From positions 1 to 6,494 of the forward strand of contig WFRQ01000463.1 in assembly GCA_015486425.1 (NCBI GenBank): a stretch of 6,494 nucleotides of DNA, in the 5' to 3' direction. This DNA comes from Deltaproteobacteria bacterium (GTDB lineage Bacteria > Desulfobacterota > Dissulfuribacteria > Dissulfuribacterales > QOAL01). Below are positions 1-5,571 of this stretch, one piece after another (positions within the stretch are counted from its first letter, which is position 1; every line of letters starts with the position of its first letter). The translations under genes were made by a program, and so were the position numbers. The notes below the pieces were generated by a model, which had not been told where the DNA came from, made no database searches, and saw nothing but the letters and a program-made list of their open reading frames with translations.

Positions 1-868
1 CGCCTCCGCCCGGGATACCATGACTGTCCACATTATTGGAAGCCCTTGCTGCATGGAAGTGCGCCTCATGACACTGCAGACAGAGGAACGGTTCCTGCTG
101 GATAAGGAGGTTGTTTGCGATGGTGCCGTGAGGTGAATGGCACATCAGGCAGTTTTCCACCACAGGATCGTGTTCAAATACAAACGGACCCTGATAGCGG
201 GTATGGCATGTGAGACAGAGGTCGTTGAGACGCTCGTCTGTTTTCAGCATGCCCTCATCCATGCACTGGCTGCCGTGAGGATTATGGCAGTCAGAACAGG
301 TCATCTTGCCTTCCCTTACAGGGTGGTGGGATGAAAGATACATCTGTGCCATGACGTCAGGATGGCACTTCTGACAGAGGTCAGTCTCTTTCTTCTCTGC
401 AAGGAGGTTCCTTGTCTTGTTTTCGTGAACCTTGTGGCATTCGGTGCATGCAACGTCATATTCTGCGTGAACCGAACCGGGCCAGTTCATCTGGGCGCCA
501 ATGGTGTGACACTGGGTACATACACCGGCAACTTCCTCGGCCTCCAGGCCTTCATGCCCGAATTTCAGGATCTTTTCAGTATCACCGTCGCCTTCCACGT
601 GGGCCGAACCCGGTCCGTGGCAGGACTCACATCCAGTCTGGTACCCTCCGGCAACCTCAAAAGATGCGATGTTCATGTGAATATTATACTTGTCGTGTGC
701 AAAGTCTTCGTGACATTCCAGACAGGTCTCACTCCCTACATAAGTGGCGCCAGGCTCAACCTCTGGGGCCTTTACCACGCTTGCCCGCTGTTCAAGAGGG
801 TTATCAACCATCTGACAACCGGCAATAAGGGCTAATCCCGCTGCAAGTATGAGAAATTTCTTCAGCAT
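1..868 (-). CDS. Decaheme c-type cytochrome lipoprotein, DmsE/MtrA family (C-terminus missing)
   Basis: Periplasmic electron carrier of the type that passes electrons from inner-membrane quinol oxidoreductases to an outer-membrane porin-cytochrome conduit or terminal reductase. The start is ATG at 868-866, preceded by GGAGGG at 878-873. The visible 289 residues have a short hydrophobic leader with a lipobox (LIAGC, Cys18), predicting a lipid-anchored protein. Nine CXXCH heme sites have first cysteines at residues 49, 80, 117, 141, 165, 191, 218, 240 and 263. The segments SHHPVREGKM, CXXCHNPHGS and YQGPFVFEH...CLMCHSPHG match the DmsE/MtrA family as I know it. That family has ten hemes in about 330 residues, so a tenth site and some 40 residues should lie beyond the left edge. 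A lipobox is unusual, since Shewanella MtrA and DmsE are soluble periplasmic proteins. An MtrB-like porin downstream is possible but not visible. The family call is strong; the electron acceptor (metal, DMSO or other) cannot be told. Confidence 0.93.
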   Translation of the reverse strand, partial: MLKKFLILAAGLALIAGCQMVDNPLEQRASVVKAPEVEPGATYVGSETCLECHEDFAHDKYNIHMNIASFEVAGGYQTGCESCHGPGSAHVEGDGDTEKILKFGHEGLEAEEVAGVCTQCHTIGAQMNWPGSVHAEYDVACTECHKVHENKTRNLLAEKKETDLCQKCHPDVMAQMYLSSHHPVREGKMTCSDCHNPHGSQCMDEGMLKTDERLNDLCLTCHTRYQGPFVFEHDPVVENCLMCHSPHGTIANNLLIQQEPFLCLQCHEAHFHAARASNNVDSHGIPGGG

Positions 869-925
869 ATTTCCCTCCGGTTTCCCTAACCTTTAGTTTT
901 CTCAACACTTTGAATTAACGATGAG

Positions 926-965
926 GGTACGGATTGATTTTTCCATCAACACAGCGCTCCGTACC
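926..965 (-). promoter_or_regulatory. Stem-loop in the cytochrome 5' leader
   Basis: A perfect 8-bp inverted repeat (GGTACGGA at 926-933, TCCGTACC at 958-965) encloses a second 5-bp pair (TTGAT at 934-938, ATCAA at 945-949). In the minus-strand RNA this makes a bulged hairpin of 13 pairs with a 6-nt loop. No T-tract follows, so it is not an intrinsic terminator. It sits between the shared leader element and the cytochrome ribosome binding site, about 58 nt upstream of the start codon. It could stabilise the mRNA, control translation or bind a protein as DNA; the sequence does not decide. Confidence 0.6.
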
Positions 966-976
966 GATACTTTCAA

Positions 977-1022
977 AATTGAATCAACTGGGCTGTCAGT
1001 TGCGGCATCACCTCCTTTTTTT
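977..1022 (-). promoter_or_regulatory. Leader element shared with the porin gene (copy 1)
   Basis: On the minus strand, an A-run is followed by AAAGGAGGTGATG (1018-1006), 17 nt, then GTTGATTCA (988-980) and ATT. The first block is complementary to about 11 nt of the 3' end of 16S rRNA, so it is an exceptionally strong Shine-Dalgarno match. The ATG inside it lies only 2 nt after GGAGG and opens an 11-codon frame, which is poor for initiation. The same two blocks with nearly the same spacing precede the porin gene at 5467-5509. The spacers also share CCG, ACT and GC in order. The cytochrome start codon lies about 110 nt downstream. Confidence 0.55.
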
Positions 1023-1053
1023 ATTCTTTTTTTACTGATACATTCCATATCAC

Positions 1054-1099
1054 AAAAAAAGCCGCAGTTTCTTAACCTGATGTTAAGAAGCTACGGCTT
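1054..1099 (-). terminator. Intrinsic terminator, minus strand
   Basis: Positions 1059-1076 and 1082-1099 form an 18-bp stem with one mismatch (1065/1093), one G-U wobble and a 5-nt loop. On the minus strand the stem runs into seven T residues (1060-1054), the standard rho-independent signal. The plus-strand side ends in A residues, so it should not stop plus-strand transcription. No minus-strand protein gene lies upstream, so it ends either a non-coding RNA or an attenuated leader of the cytochrome transcript, whose start codon is about 185 nt downstream. Confidence 0.8.
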
Positions 1100-1300
1100 A
1101 AAAAAATATCCCCTTCCGCACTTAATCAGTGCGGAGACACGTATATTTGCAGGGGATTCACCCGGAACCCCACTGTTTTTTCATTTTAAAGACGCTGTAA
1201 ATGTGCCTTTAAAACACAAATTGGCTACAACTGTCATGCGGTCTCCCAACCCTAACGAGTCACTCCCCTGGCTCGATATTATTTAACAATTGTCTCTTAT
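1100..1300 (-). ncRNA. Candidate structured leader RNA or small RNA, family not recognised
   Basis: Between a possible minus-strand promoter near 1335-1307 and the terminator, the sequence is rich in complementary segments. In minus-strand order there is a G-rich segment (about 1275-1240), a hairpin (1214-1184: 8-bp arms plus a weaker inner stem), a bulged hairpin GGGGTTC/GAATCCCC (1171-1152), and a perfect 7-bp hairpin with arms CCGCACT/AGTGCGG (1134-1116). AGGGGAT (1114-1108) can pair with ATCCCCT (1157-1151), which competes with the bulged hairpin. GGAGAC (1246-1241) can pair with GTCTCC (1138-1133). Competing pairings just before a terminator are typical of riboswitches. I compared it from memory with cobalamin, GEMM, ydaO, ykkC, TPP, FMN and glycine classes and found no convincing match. 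It may equally be a free small RNA. Confidence 0.45.
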
Positions 1301-1306
1301 TAACCT

Positions 1307-1335
1307 TGTATGTCATAATTTATATAATATGTCAA
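1307..1335 (-). promoter_or_regulatory. Possible minus-strand promoter for the leader RNA
   Basis: A consensus TTGACA on the minus strand (1335-1330) is followed after 17 bp by CATACA (1312-1307), a poor -10 matching three of six positions. TATGTCA occurs twice on the plus strand (1309-1315 and 1328-1334, 19 bp apart), with GACATA inverted at 1344-1349. Regulator binding around this promoter is therefore possible. Transcription would begin near 1300. Confidence 0.3.
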
Positions 1336-1349
1336 GTTCTATCGACATA

Positions 1350-1687
1350 ATTATTTCATTGCTGTTAATGTTTAATCTCAGCCTGTAAGGGCAGAGGCAG
1401 CTCCATGCTCTGAATCCGCTCTGTAAGATATTTATCGAAAATGTATAGCAGGAACTTTAACCCCGGAATTAAAAATACTGAATGGCGTATCAGACATGGG
1501 GCAGTTTAAAAGGATATGGAAGGTAATGGACAGTGGCTTCAGCATATATCTATTATTCTCGCAAACAGGATGTTTTATCTGAATAAGCCTGCCAAAAATG
1601 GCGCAATATCAGGTATTGATCTCCTTCGGTTGCTGCGTTTGAGTGAGGTAGAGGGGCATTCATATCACATCAGACGGCTTTTATATC
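1350..1687. other. Non-coding stretch without a recognised feature
   Basis: I see no convincing gene, RNA or repeat here. The plus strand is open in the tetR frame from an ATG at 1516, but the roughly 83 residues this would add before the regulator have no resemblance to TetR proteins and lie upstream of the best promoter. It is treated as upstream DNA. Confidence 0.5.
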
Positions 1688-1737
1688 TTGACTTATTACA
1701 TTATAATTGTAATATCCTGAATGAATGTGCATTCATT
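1688..1737 (+). promoter_or_regulatory. tetR promoter with overlapping inverted-repeat operator
   Basis: A -35-like TTGACT (1688-1693) and -10-like TAATAT (1710-1715) are 16 bp apart, placing a start near 1722. Exactly there lies AATGAATG-TG-CATTCATT (1720-1737), a perfect 8-bp inverted repeat around two bases. A second one, TATTACA-N7-TGTAATA (1694-1714), spans the promoter spacer. The TGAATG half-site is that of the Bacillus FadR operator, as I recall it, although the half-sites there are farther apart. Given the FadR-like protein just downstream, autorepression is the simplest reading. Confidence 0.55.
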
Positions 1738-1764
1738 TTCTCTGCCTTCCTGAAAAATACCATT

Positions 1765-2382
1765 ATGAAAGTTGCGGACAAACACGACAAAATAGTCCAG
1801 GCTGCCATCAAGGTCTTTGCACGCAATGGTTTTTTTAACTCCCGCATCGCCGAGATAGCCAAGGAAGCAAATGTTGCTGACGGCACCATTTATCTCTATT
1901 TCAATAATAAATACGACATCCTGATCACCATTTTTGAAGAAGAGATGGGCAAGATCATTGCCAATGTCAAGCAGGAGCTTTCAGCAATACATGATCCCTG
2001 TATTCAGCTCATGCGGTTTGCCCACATGCATCTGTCTCTAATGGAGGAGCGCAGGGAGCTGGCCGAGGTCATACAGGTAGAGTTGCGCCAGAGCAGCAAG
2101 TTCATGAAAGATTACCGTAACAAAAAATTTGTGGAGTACACCAATATAATTGCGGGCATCCTTACTGAAGGGCAGAAACAGGGAATTTTCAGGGAGGATA
2201 TAATCCCTGAAATTTTCAAAAGGGCCTTTTTCGGAGCGCTGGATGAAATGTCCCGTTTCTGGGTGCTCTCATCCCATAAAAAATTCAGTGTCAAGACTGC
2301 CGCAAGCCAGATAACCGGTTTTTTCCTTCAGGGCGCCCTTACAGACAGTGGCAGGCAGGATCTTAACTGTGCTGCTGCCTGA
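1765..2382 (+). CDS. TetR/AcrR family transcriptional regulator, FadR (YsiA)-like
   Basis: A DNA-binding repressor of 205 residues, normal for TetR. The N-terminal helix-turn-helix domain covers about residues 8-54, with the recognition segment around VADGTIYLYFNNKYDIL (residues 37-53). The C-terminal part includes VELRQS (105-110), ILTEG (132-136) and FGALDE...FWV, which resemble Bacillus FadR, the acyl-CoA-responsive repressor of fatty acid degradation genes. The ligand is therefore probably an acyl-CoA, but this is inference. The ATG at 1765 is chosen because the TetR domain begins a few residues later. It has no clear ribosome binding site, and the frame stays open upstream to 1516. The methyltransferase gene follows after 18 bp in the same frame, suggesting cotranscription. 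No fatty acid gene is visible nearby. Confidence 0.9.
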   Translation: MKVADKHDKIVQAAIKVFARNGFFNSRIAEIAKEANVADGTIYLYFNNKYDILITIFEEEMGKIIANVKQELSAIHDPCIQLMRFAHMHLSLMEERRELAEVIQVELRQSSKFMKDYRNKKFVEYTNIIAGILTEGQKQGIFREDIIPEIFKRAFFGALDEMSRFWVLSSHKKFSVKTAASQITGFFLQGALTDSGRQDLNCAAA

Positions 2383-2400
2383 CCTGCGATTGACTCTCCT

Positions 2401-3306
2401 GTGAACATTCCTGAACCGTTTGCTGCGTACGCCGGTTTTATCCCTGATTTCCAAAAGTTTATAAATCACCTTTCATCCCCCCTTCCGCCATATATCAGGC
2501 TGAATACCCTTAAGGCTTCTGAACAGAAGATCAGTGAGAGGCTGCGAGCAGAGGGGGTGAGGCTTGTAAAGACCCCGGTAAAGTGGCTTTTTCGTGCTGA
2601 AAGCAGTTCGGAGTTGCGGTCAGGCCCCAGTTATTATCTTGGCCTCATTTACCCTCAGGCCCTGTCCTCTGCCCTTCCGGTTCTTGCCCTGAATGTTTTA
2701 CCAGGCCAGGTAGTGCTTGACATGTGCGCGGCGCCAGGAGGTAAAACCACGCATATTGCCCAGATCATGGGGGATACAGGGGTCATTCTTGCCAATGACC
2801 GAAAATATGGCAGGCTCACAGGGCTTATGTCAAATGTAAAGCGTCTTGGCATTACAAATACTGTAATTTCAAACTGCCGCGGCGAATTCCTTTCTCCTGC
2901 TGTCAGATTTGACAGGGTATTGATTGACGCTCCATGTTCCGGCGAAGGAAGGTACAGAATTTATGCTGATGGCATGCTGAGCCACAGAAGGCAGGGCTCA
3001 ACAGACCTCACTGCCATCCAGAAGGGGCTGCTGCTCAAGGGGTTTGACCTCTTGAAAAGAGGTGGCATCCTGGTTTATTCCACGTGCACTCTCAACCCGC
3101 GAGAGAACGAGGAAGTGGTAAACCATCTGCTTAAAAAGCGTTCTGCCCGGTTAGAGGCCTGGAAGCCGCACATGCTGCCATGGCATGAGGGGCTCAGACA
3201 CTATCAGGGAAAAGATTATAACGTGCAGACTGCACATTGCAGGAGATTCTATCCCCATGAAATCGATTCAGTGGGATTCTTCGTGGCCAAAATCCGTAAG
3301 CCCTGA
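2401..3306 (+). CDS. RsmB/NOP family RNA (cytosine-5-)-methyltransferase
   Basis: A cytoplasmic S-adenosylmethionine-dependent enzyme that methylates carbon 5 of cytosine in rRNA or tRNA; relatives are RsmF (YebU), RsmB and Trm4. The 301 residues carry the NOP/Sun signatures: PPYIRLNTLK (29-38) of the N-terminal region, CAAPGGKTTH (109-118) for the cofactor, DAPCSGEG (176-183) with the release cysteine Cys179, and STCTLNPRENE (227-237) with the catalytic Cys229. The end, GFFVAKIRK, is the usual end of the catalytic domain. The start is GTG at 2401: an in-frame stop lies at 2380-2382 and no ATG occurs before the core domain. No good ribosome binding site is seen, so coupling to the preceding tetR stop is likely. 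It lacks the C-terminal domain of RsmF, which seems to be encoded by the next gene. The exact target base cannot be told. Confidence 0.92.
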   Translation: MNIPEPFAAYAGFIPDFQKFINHLSSPLPPYIRLNTLKASEQKISERLRAEGVRLVKTPVKWLFRAESSSELRSGPSYYLGLIYPQALSSALPVLALNVLPGQVVLDMCAAPGGKTTHIAQIMGDTGVILANDRKYGRLTGLMSNVKRLGITNTVISNCRGEFLSPAVRFDRVLIDAPCSGEGRYRIYADGMLSHRRQGSTDLTAIQKGLLLKGFDLLKRGGILVYSTCTLNPRENEEVVNHLLKKRSARLEAWKPHMLPWHEGLRHYQGKDYNVQTAHCRRFYPHEIDSVGFFVAKIRKP

Positions 3307-3781
3307 AAGACGCAATGAACTGGTGCGGTTTTTTGAACAGAGATTCGGGGTCCCCCCCTCTCTGTTTGCTCCGTTCCACATGATGGCCTCTTCAAGGGTA
3401 ACCTATCTTATAAGAAAATCTCCCTCTCTTTCCGGGATTTCCTCAATAAGAATTGTCAGGGCAGGCCTGCCCTTTGTCCGAAATGCAGGCAAGCACCTGA
3501 AACCTACCACTGAGGCAGTGCAACTTTTTGGTTATATGGCCACACGTAACATTGTGAACCTGAGCATGCATCAGTTGACCACCCTTTGTGCTGAAGGTGA
3601 GATAAGGATGCCTCTTGAGACGGATTCAGGTTTTGTATTCCTGATGGAGGGAGGCTATGCCTGGGGATGCGGCCTGTTTCTTGAGCCTGACCGCATTCTG
3701 TGCAGACTGCCCAAGAACATGAGGCAGGAACTGGGGCAGTGGGCCGATTCAGTGAATGCCAAGGGACAGTCCCTTAAGTAA
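3257..3781 (+). CDS. PUA-like RNA-binding protein, similar to the RsmF C-terminal domain
   Basis: A 174-residue protein in a different frame from the methyltransferase, overlapping its last 50 bp. The start ATG at 3257 follows GGAG at 3242-3245; an upstream ATG at 3185 in the same frame would extend it far into the methyltransferase gene and is less likely. Residues about 64-155 follow the pattern of the RsmF PUA-like domain: IRIVRAGLPFVR, then a segment like KHLKPTTEAVQLFG, ...IVNLSMHQLTTLCAEGEI, ...GYAWGCGLFLEPDRI and LPKNMR. That domain binds the rRNA substrate in RsmF-type enzymes. The protein probably works in trans with the methyltransferase encoded before it. Family recognition is from memory of the pattern, so it is less certain than its neighbour. 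Confidence 0.72.
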   Translation: MKSIQWDSSWPKSVSPERRNELVRFFEQRFGVPPSLFAPFHMMASSRVTYLIRKSPSLSGISSIRIVRAGLPFVRNAGKHLKPTTEAVQLFGYMATRNIVNLSMHQLTTLCAEGEIRMPLETDSGFVFLMEGGYAWGCGLFLEPDRILCRLPKNMRQELGQWADSVNAKGQSLK

Positions 3782-3867
3782 ATAAATCCATCTTTCAGAC
3801 CTGACAATTATCCTGATTCCTTCATACATCGCACCACAAAAGCGCCTTGATCATTCATTTGCTGGTG

Positions 3868-4001
3868 CCCAAACTCCAGTTTGGGTACATTGGTCTGAAG
3901 CTCCTGCTTCTTTCCTTATCGATACTTCCAGGGTGGGTCACCTGTCCCTGTGTGGAAGCTGGAGCTTCCGGCTGTGCGTTCCCAAACTGGAGTTTGGGAA
4001 C
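3868..4001. repeat. REP/BIME-like cluster of inverted palindromes
   Basis: Two near-identical units face each other. The left has CCCAAACTCCAGTTTGGG (3868-3885) and GAAGC-N4-GCTTC (3897-3910). The right has GGAAGCTGGAGCTTCC (3954-3969) and GTTCCCAAACT-GG-AGTTTGGGAAC (3978-4001). The right unit is the reverse complement of the left with a few changes, and a small hairpin CAGGG/CCCTG (3929-3950) lies between. Such extragenic palindromes are usually scattered in many genome copies and spread by RAYT-type transposases. With no T-tract it is not a classical terminator, but it ends the region after the methyltransferase operon and could protect 3' ends of transcripts. Confidence 0.75.
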
Positions 4002-4153
4002 GAGCGGGTAAAGATCAACTGCCTGACCCGGAATGGATCAGGCGAGATGAGCGACGCTGCCATGTGATTAGCTTCCGTTTTTATGGATTTACAGCAAATC
4101 CAAACAAACGTTAAAATAAGCAATTAAGCGGAATTCTTTTTTCTAAAAAATAC

Positions 4154-4189
4154 GCAACAATTATTATGCAGTGCAACAAAACAGTTGCA
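4154..4189 (+). promoter_or_regulatory. Possible regulator site upstream of the DUF481 gene
   Basis: GCAACAA occurs at 4154-4160 and 4173-4179, 19 bp apart on the same helix face, and TGCAAC-N6-GTTGCA (4172-4189) is a perfect 6-bp inverted repeat. They lie in the AT-rich DNA about 150 bp before the DUF481 start, where a promoter would be expected. I could not fix a convincing -35/-10 pair. The rest of 4002-4339 shows nothing else clear. Confidence 0.35.
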
Positions 4190-4339
4190 TATTACGGTAA
4201 CTTTTTAATTTTCTGTATGACAAAAAACCTATTTTTTTCTTCTTAAACTAATATTTTCAGTGTACTCTGATATCACTTTTAATTTGAAATGCTCAATTCA
4301 GGTTTCATGTTGTTTTCTACATATGCAACTGGAATTATG

Positions 4340-5407
4340 ATGAAAAAAATCAGGCCATTAAATAATATAAATATCCTGCGGGCTTATGGGTGCATGGTGT
4401 TTATCTTTCCGCTTTTCTTTCTGTCTTTCCCATTCTACAGCCATGCTGATGAAGTCATAATGAAAAATGGTGACAGACTTTCCGGTGTGATCATATCAAT
4501 GACGCCTTCTTCTGTTACCGTTAAGCTGCCCTATGCCGGAGAGGTAGAGTTAACGCGTACGGAAGTAGCTGAGCTGAGCACAACTGACCCATCAAGGCTT
4601 ATGTTTGCAGATGATTCCCTTGCCTTTGGTAATCTCACCGTTTCTTCGGATGGAACGGCAGTTCTCAGCGATTCCATAACCGGTTCCAGCGAGAAGTACG
4701 CATTTTCCGATATCGAGTACCTCAACCCTCCGCCGCATATATCAGGGGAGGGCACGTCGTTTACCGGTGAGATCAACTTTGGTGGAGAGTTCAAGGAGGG
4801 TAATACAGTATCAACCAAGCTGAAACTGGATTTCACTTCACAGTATGACAGGGGGATACAACGCTATCTGTTTAATGGAATGGCCCAGTGGGAGAGCAAA
4901 GATCGCTCCAAAACCGAGGATAACTGGTTCATGCAGGGCAGATCAAATCGCCTGTTTGCCCCCAAATGGTACACTCTTGGCAATGCCTCCCTGGAATTTG
5001 ACGAGTTCAAGGGGCTCAAACTCAGATCCGTTACAGGTGGAGGCGTGGGTTACCGTTTTTTAGATCAGCCTGATAAAAAGCTCTCTCTTGAAGGGGGCCC
5101 AAGCTTTGTTTATGAAAATTACAGGGAAGATGGTAAAAGCTATTCCCTGGCCTTCCGGGAAGGCGCTAATTTTGAATACCCTCTTTTTAAAAATCATGTG
5201 TTCCTCTACCATAATCACTCCATACTGCAGGGAATTACAAAAGGTCAAATGCTTTCAATCAGAACAAGTACAGGCCTGAAGCTGCCACTGGGTATTCTCG
5301 GCATACACACTGCAGCCCAGCTTGACTGGAACTGGGACAAAACCCCCTCACCTGGTAGGCAGAAATCGGACACAACTGTCACCCTGAAGTGCGGATATGG
5401 CTGGTAA
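4340..5407 (+). CDS. DUF481 (YdiY-like) outer-membrane beta-barrel protein
   Basis: A protein of 355 residues with a Sec signal peptide (hydrophobic stretch about 19-33, probable cut after SHA, residue 36). Residues 37-130 form a small beta domain starting DEVIMKNGDRLSGVI and ending DIEYLNP, the usual N-terminal region of this family. Residues about 141-355 show the alternating pattern of a DUF481 beta-barrel (GEINFGGEFKEGNT..., YFLNG-like strands) and end in an aromatic residue (GYGW), typical for outer-membrane insertion. Three or more start codons are possible; ATG at 4340 is preferred because GGA at 4331-4333 is 6 nt away and it gives a good signal peptide, but 4337 or 4289 cannot be excluded. 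E. coli YdiY is described as salt-induced; a transport substrate is unknown. It lies upstream of and in the same direction as the porin, 164 bp apart. Confidence 0.88.
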   Translation: MKKIRPLNNINILRAYGCMVFIFPLFFLSFPFYSHADEVIMKNGDRLSGVIISMTPSSVTVKLPYAGEVELTRTEVAELSTTDPSRLMFADDSLAFGNLTVSSDGTAVLSDSITGSSEKYAFSDIEYLNPPPHISGEGTSFTGEINFGGEFKEGNTVSTKLKLDFTSQYDRGIQRYLFNGMAQWESKDRSKTEDNWFMQGRSNRLFAPKWYTLGNASLEFDEFKGLKLRSVTGGGVGYRFLDQPDKKLSLEGGPSFVYENYREDGKSYSLAFREGANFEYPLFKNHVFLYHNHSILQGITKGQMLSIRTSTGLKLPLGILGIHTAAQLDWNWDKTPSPGRQKSDTTVTLKCGYGW

Positions 5408-5420
5408 ACCATGGTTTTTT
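5406..5420 (+). terminator. Weak possible terminator after the DUF481 gene
   Basis: AAACCATGGTTT (5406-5417), a perfect palindrome, runs into a T-rich stretch ending at 5420 and overlaps the stop codon. The stem would be only about four pairs with a 4-nt loop, so efficiency is doubtful and read-through into the porin is possible. Confidence 0.25.
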
Positions 5421-5433
5421 AATGGTCCCGATA

Positions 5434-5460
5434 TTGCATAGTTAAATTCAACATTAAAAT
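5434..5460 (+). promoter_or_regulatory. Possible porin promoter
   Basis: TAAAAT (5455-5460) matches the -10 consensus at five of six positions. TTGCAT (5434-5439) could be a poor -35 with a short 15-bp spacer. Transcription would start near 5467, which would put the shared AAAGGAGGTGATG element at the very 5' end of the mRNA. Confidence 0.35.
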
Positions 5461-5466
5461 CCTTTT

Positions 5467-5509
5467 AAAGGAGGTGATGATACCGGACTATTGCTGTGTT
5501 GATTCAGTT
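5467..5509 (+). promoter_or_regulatory. Leader element shared with the cytochrome gene (copy 2)
   Basis: AAAGGAGGTGATG (5467-5479), 18 nt, then GTTGATTCA (5498-5506) and GTT repeat the arrangement found before the cytochrome gene on the opposite strand. The segment GCTGTGTTGAT (5493-5503) also occurs in the cytochrome leader at 955-945. The first block is a near-complete complement of the 16S rRNA 3' end but lies about 93 nt before the porin start codon, too far to serve it directly. Its internal ATG (5477) opens a 32-codon frame whose TGA overlaps the porin ATG. The peptide frame of the shared block differs between the two copies, so the nucleotides, not a peptide, appear conserved. Confidence 0.55.
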
Positions 5510-5531
5510 AGGGAACCTGAGTTTTTCAAGT

Positions 5532-5552
5532 CCGCAGGTGCCATGCCTGCGG
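5532..5552 (+). promoter_or_regulatory. Stem-loop just before the porin ribosome binding site
   Basis: CCGCAGG (5532-5538) and CCTGCGG (5546-5552) form a perfect GC-rich 7-bp stem with a 7-nt loop. It ends 8 nt before the ribosome binding site AAGGAGGG (5561-5568). No T-tract follows. It probably stabilises the abundant porin mRNA or modulates ribosome access. Confidence 0.6.
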
Positions 5553-5571
5553 AACCAACCAAGGAGGGTAT

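Noticed and set aside
137..835. Plus-strand open frames opposite the cytochrome
   Set aside because: They are antisense to nine regularly spaced CXXCH codon groups; the minus-strand gene explains the sequence.
934..949. FNR-type site TTGAT...ATCAA
   Set aside because: The half-sites are separated by 6 bp, not 4, and they are explained as the inner stem of the leader hairpin.
1152..1171. tRNA T-arm-like GGGGTTC...GAATCCCC
   Set aside because: The loop is enlarged and no acceptor, D or anticodon arm can be found around it.
1145..1175. Cobalamin or ydaO riboswitch core (GGGTGAATCC on the minus strand)
   Set aside because: Only this short block resembles those classes; the other conserved segments, including a B12 box in the right order, are absent.
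921..1286. Plus-strand open frame of 121 codons
   Set aside because: It runs through the terminator stem, the candidate RNA and the leader stem-loop, shows no family resemblance and no ribosome binding site; its composition looks non-coding.
1516..1764. N-terminal extension of the TetR protein
   Set aside because: The added 83 residues do not resemble TetR proteins, and the best promoter and operator lie inside this stretch.
3868..4001. CRISPR repeats
   Set aside because: Only two inverted palindromic units in opposite orientation, with no regular direct repeats or spacers.
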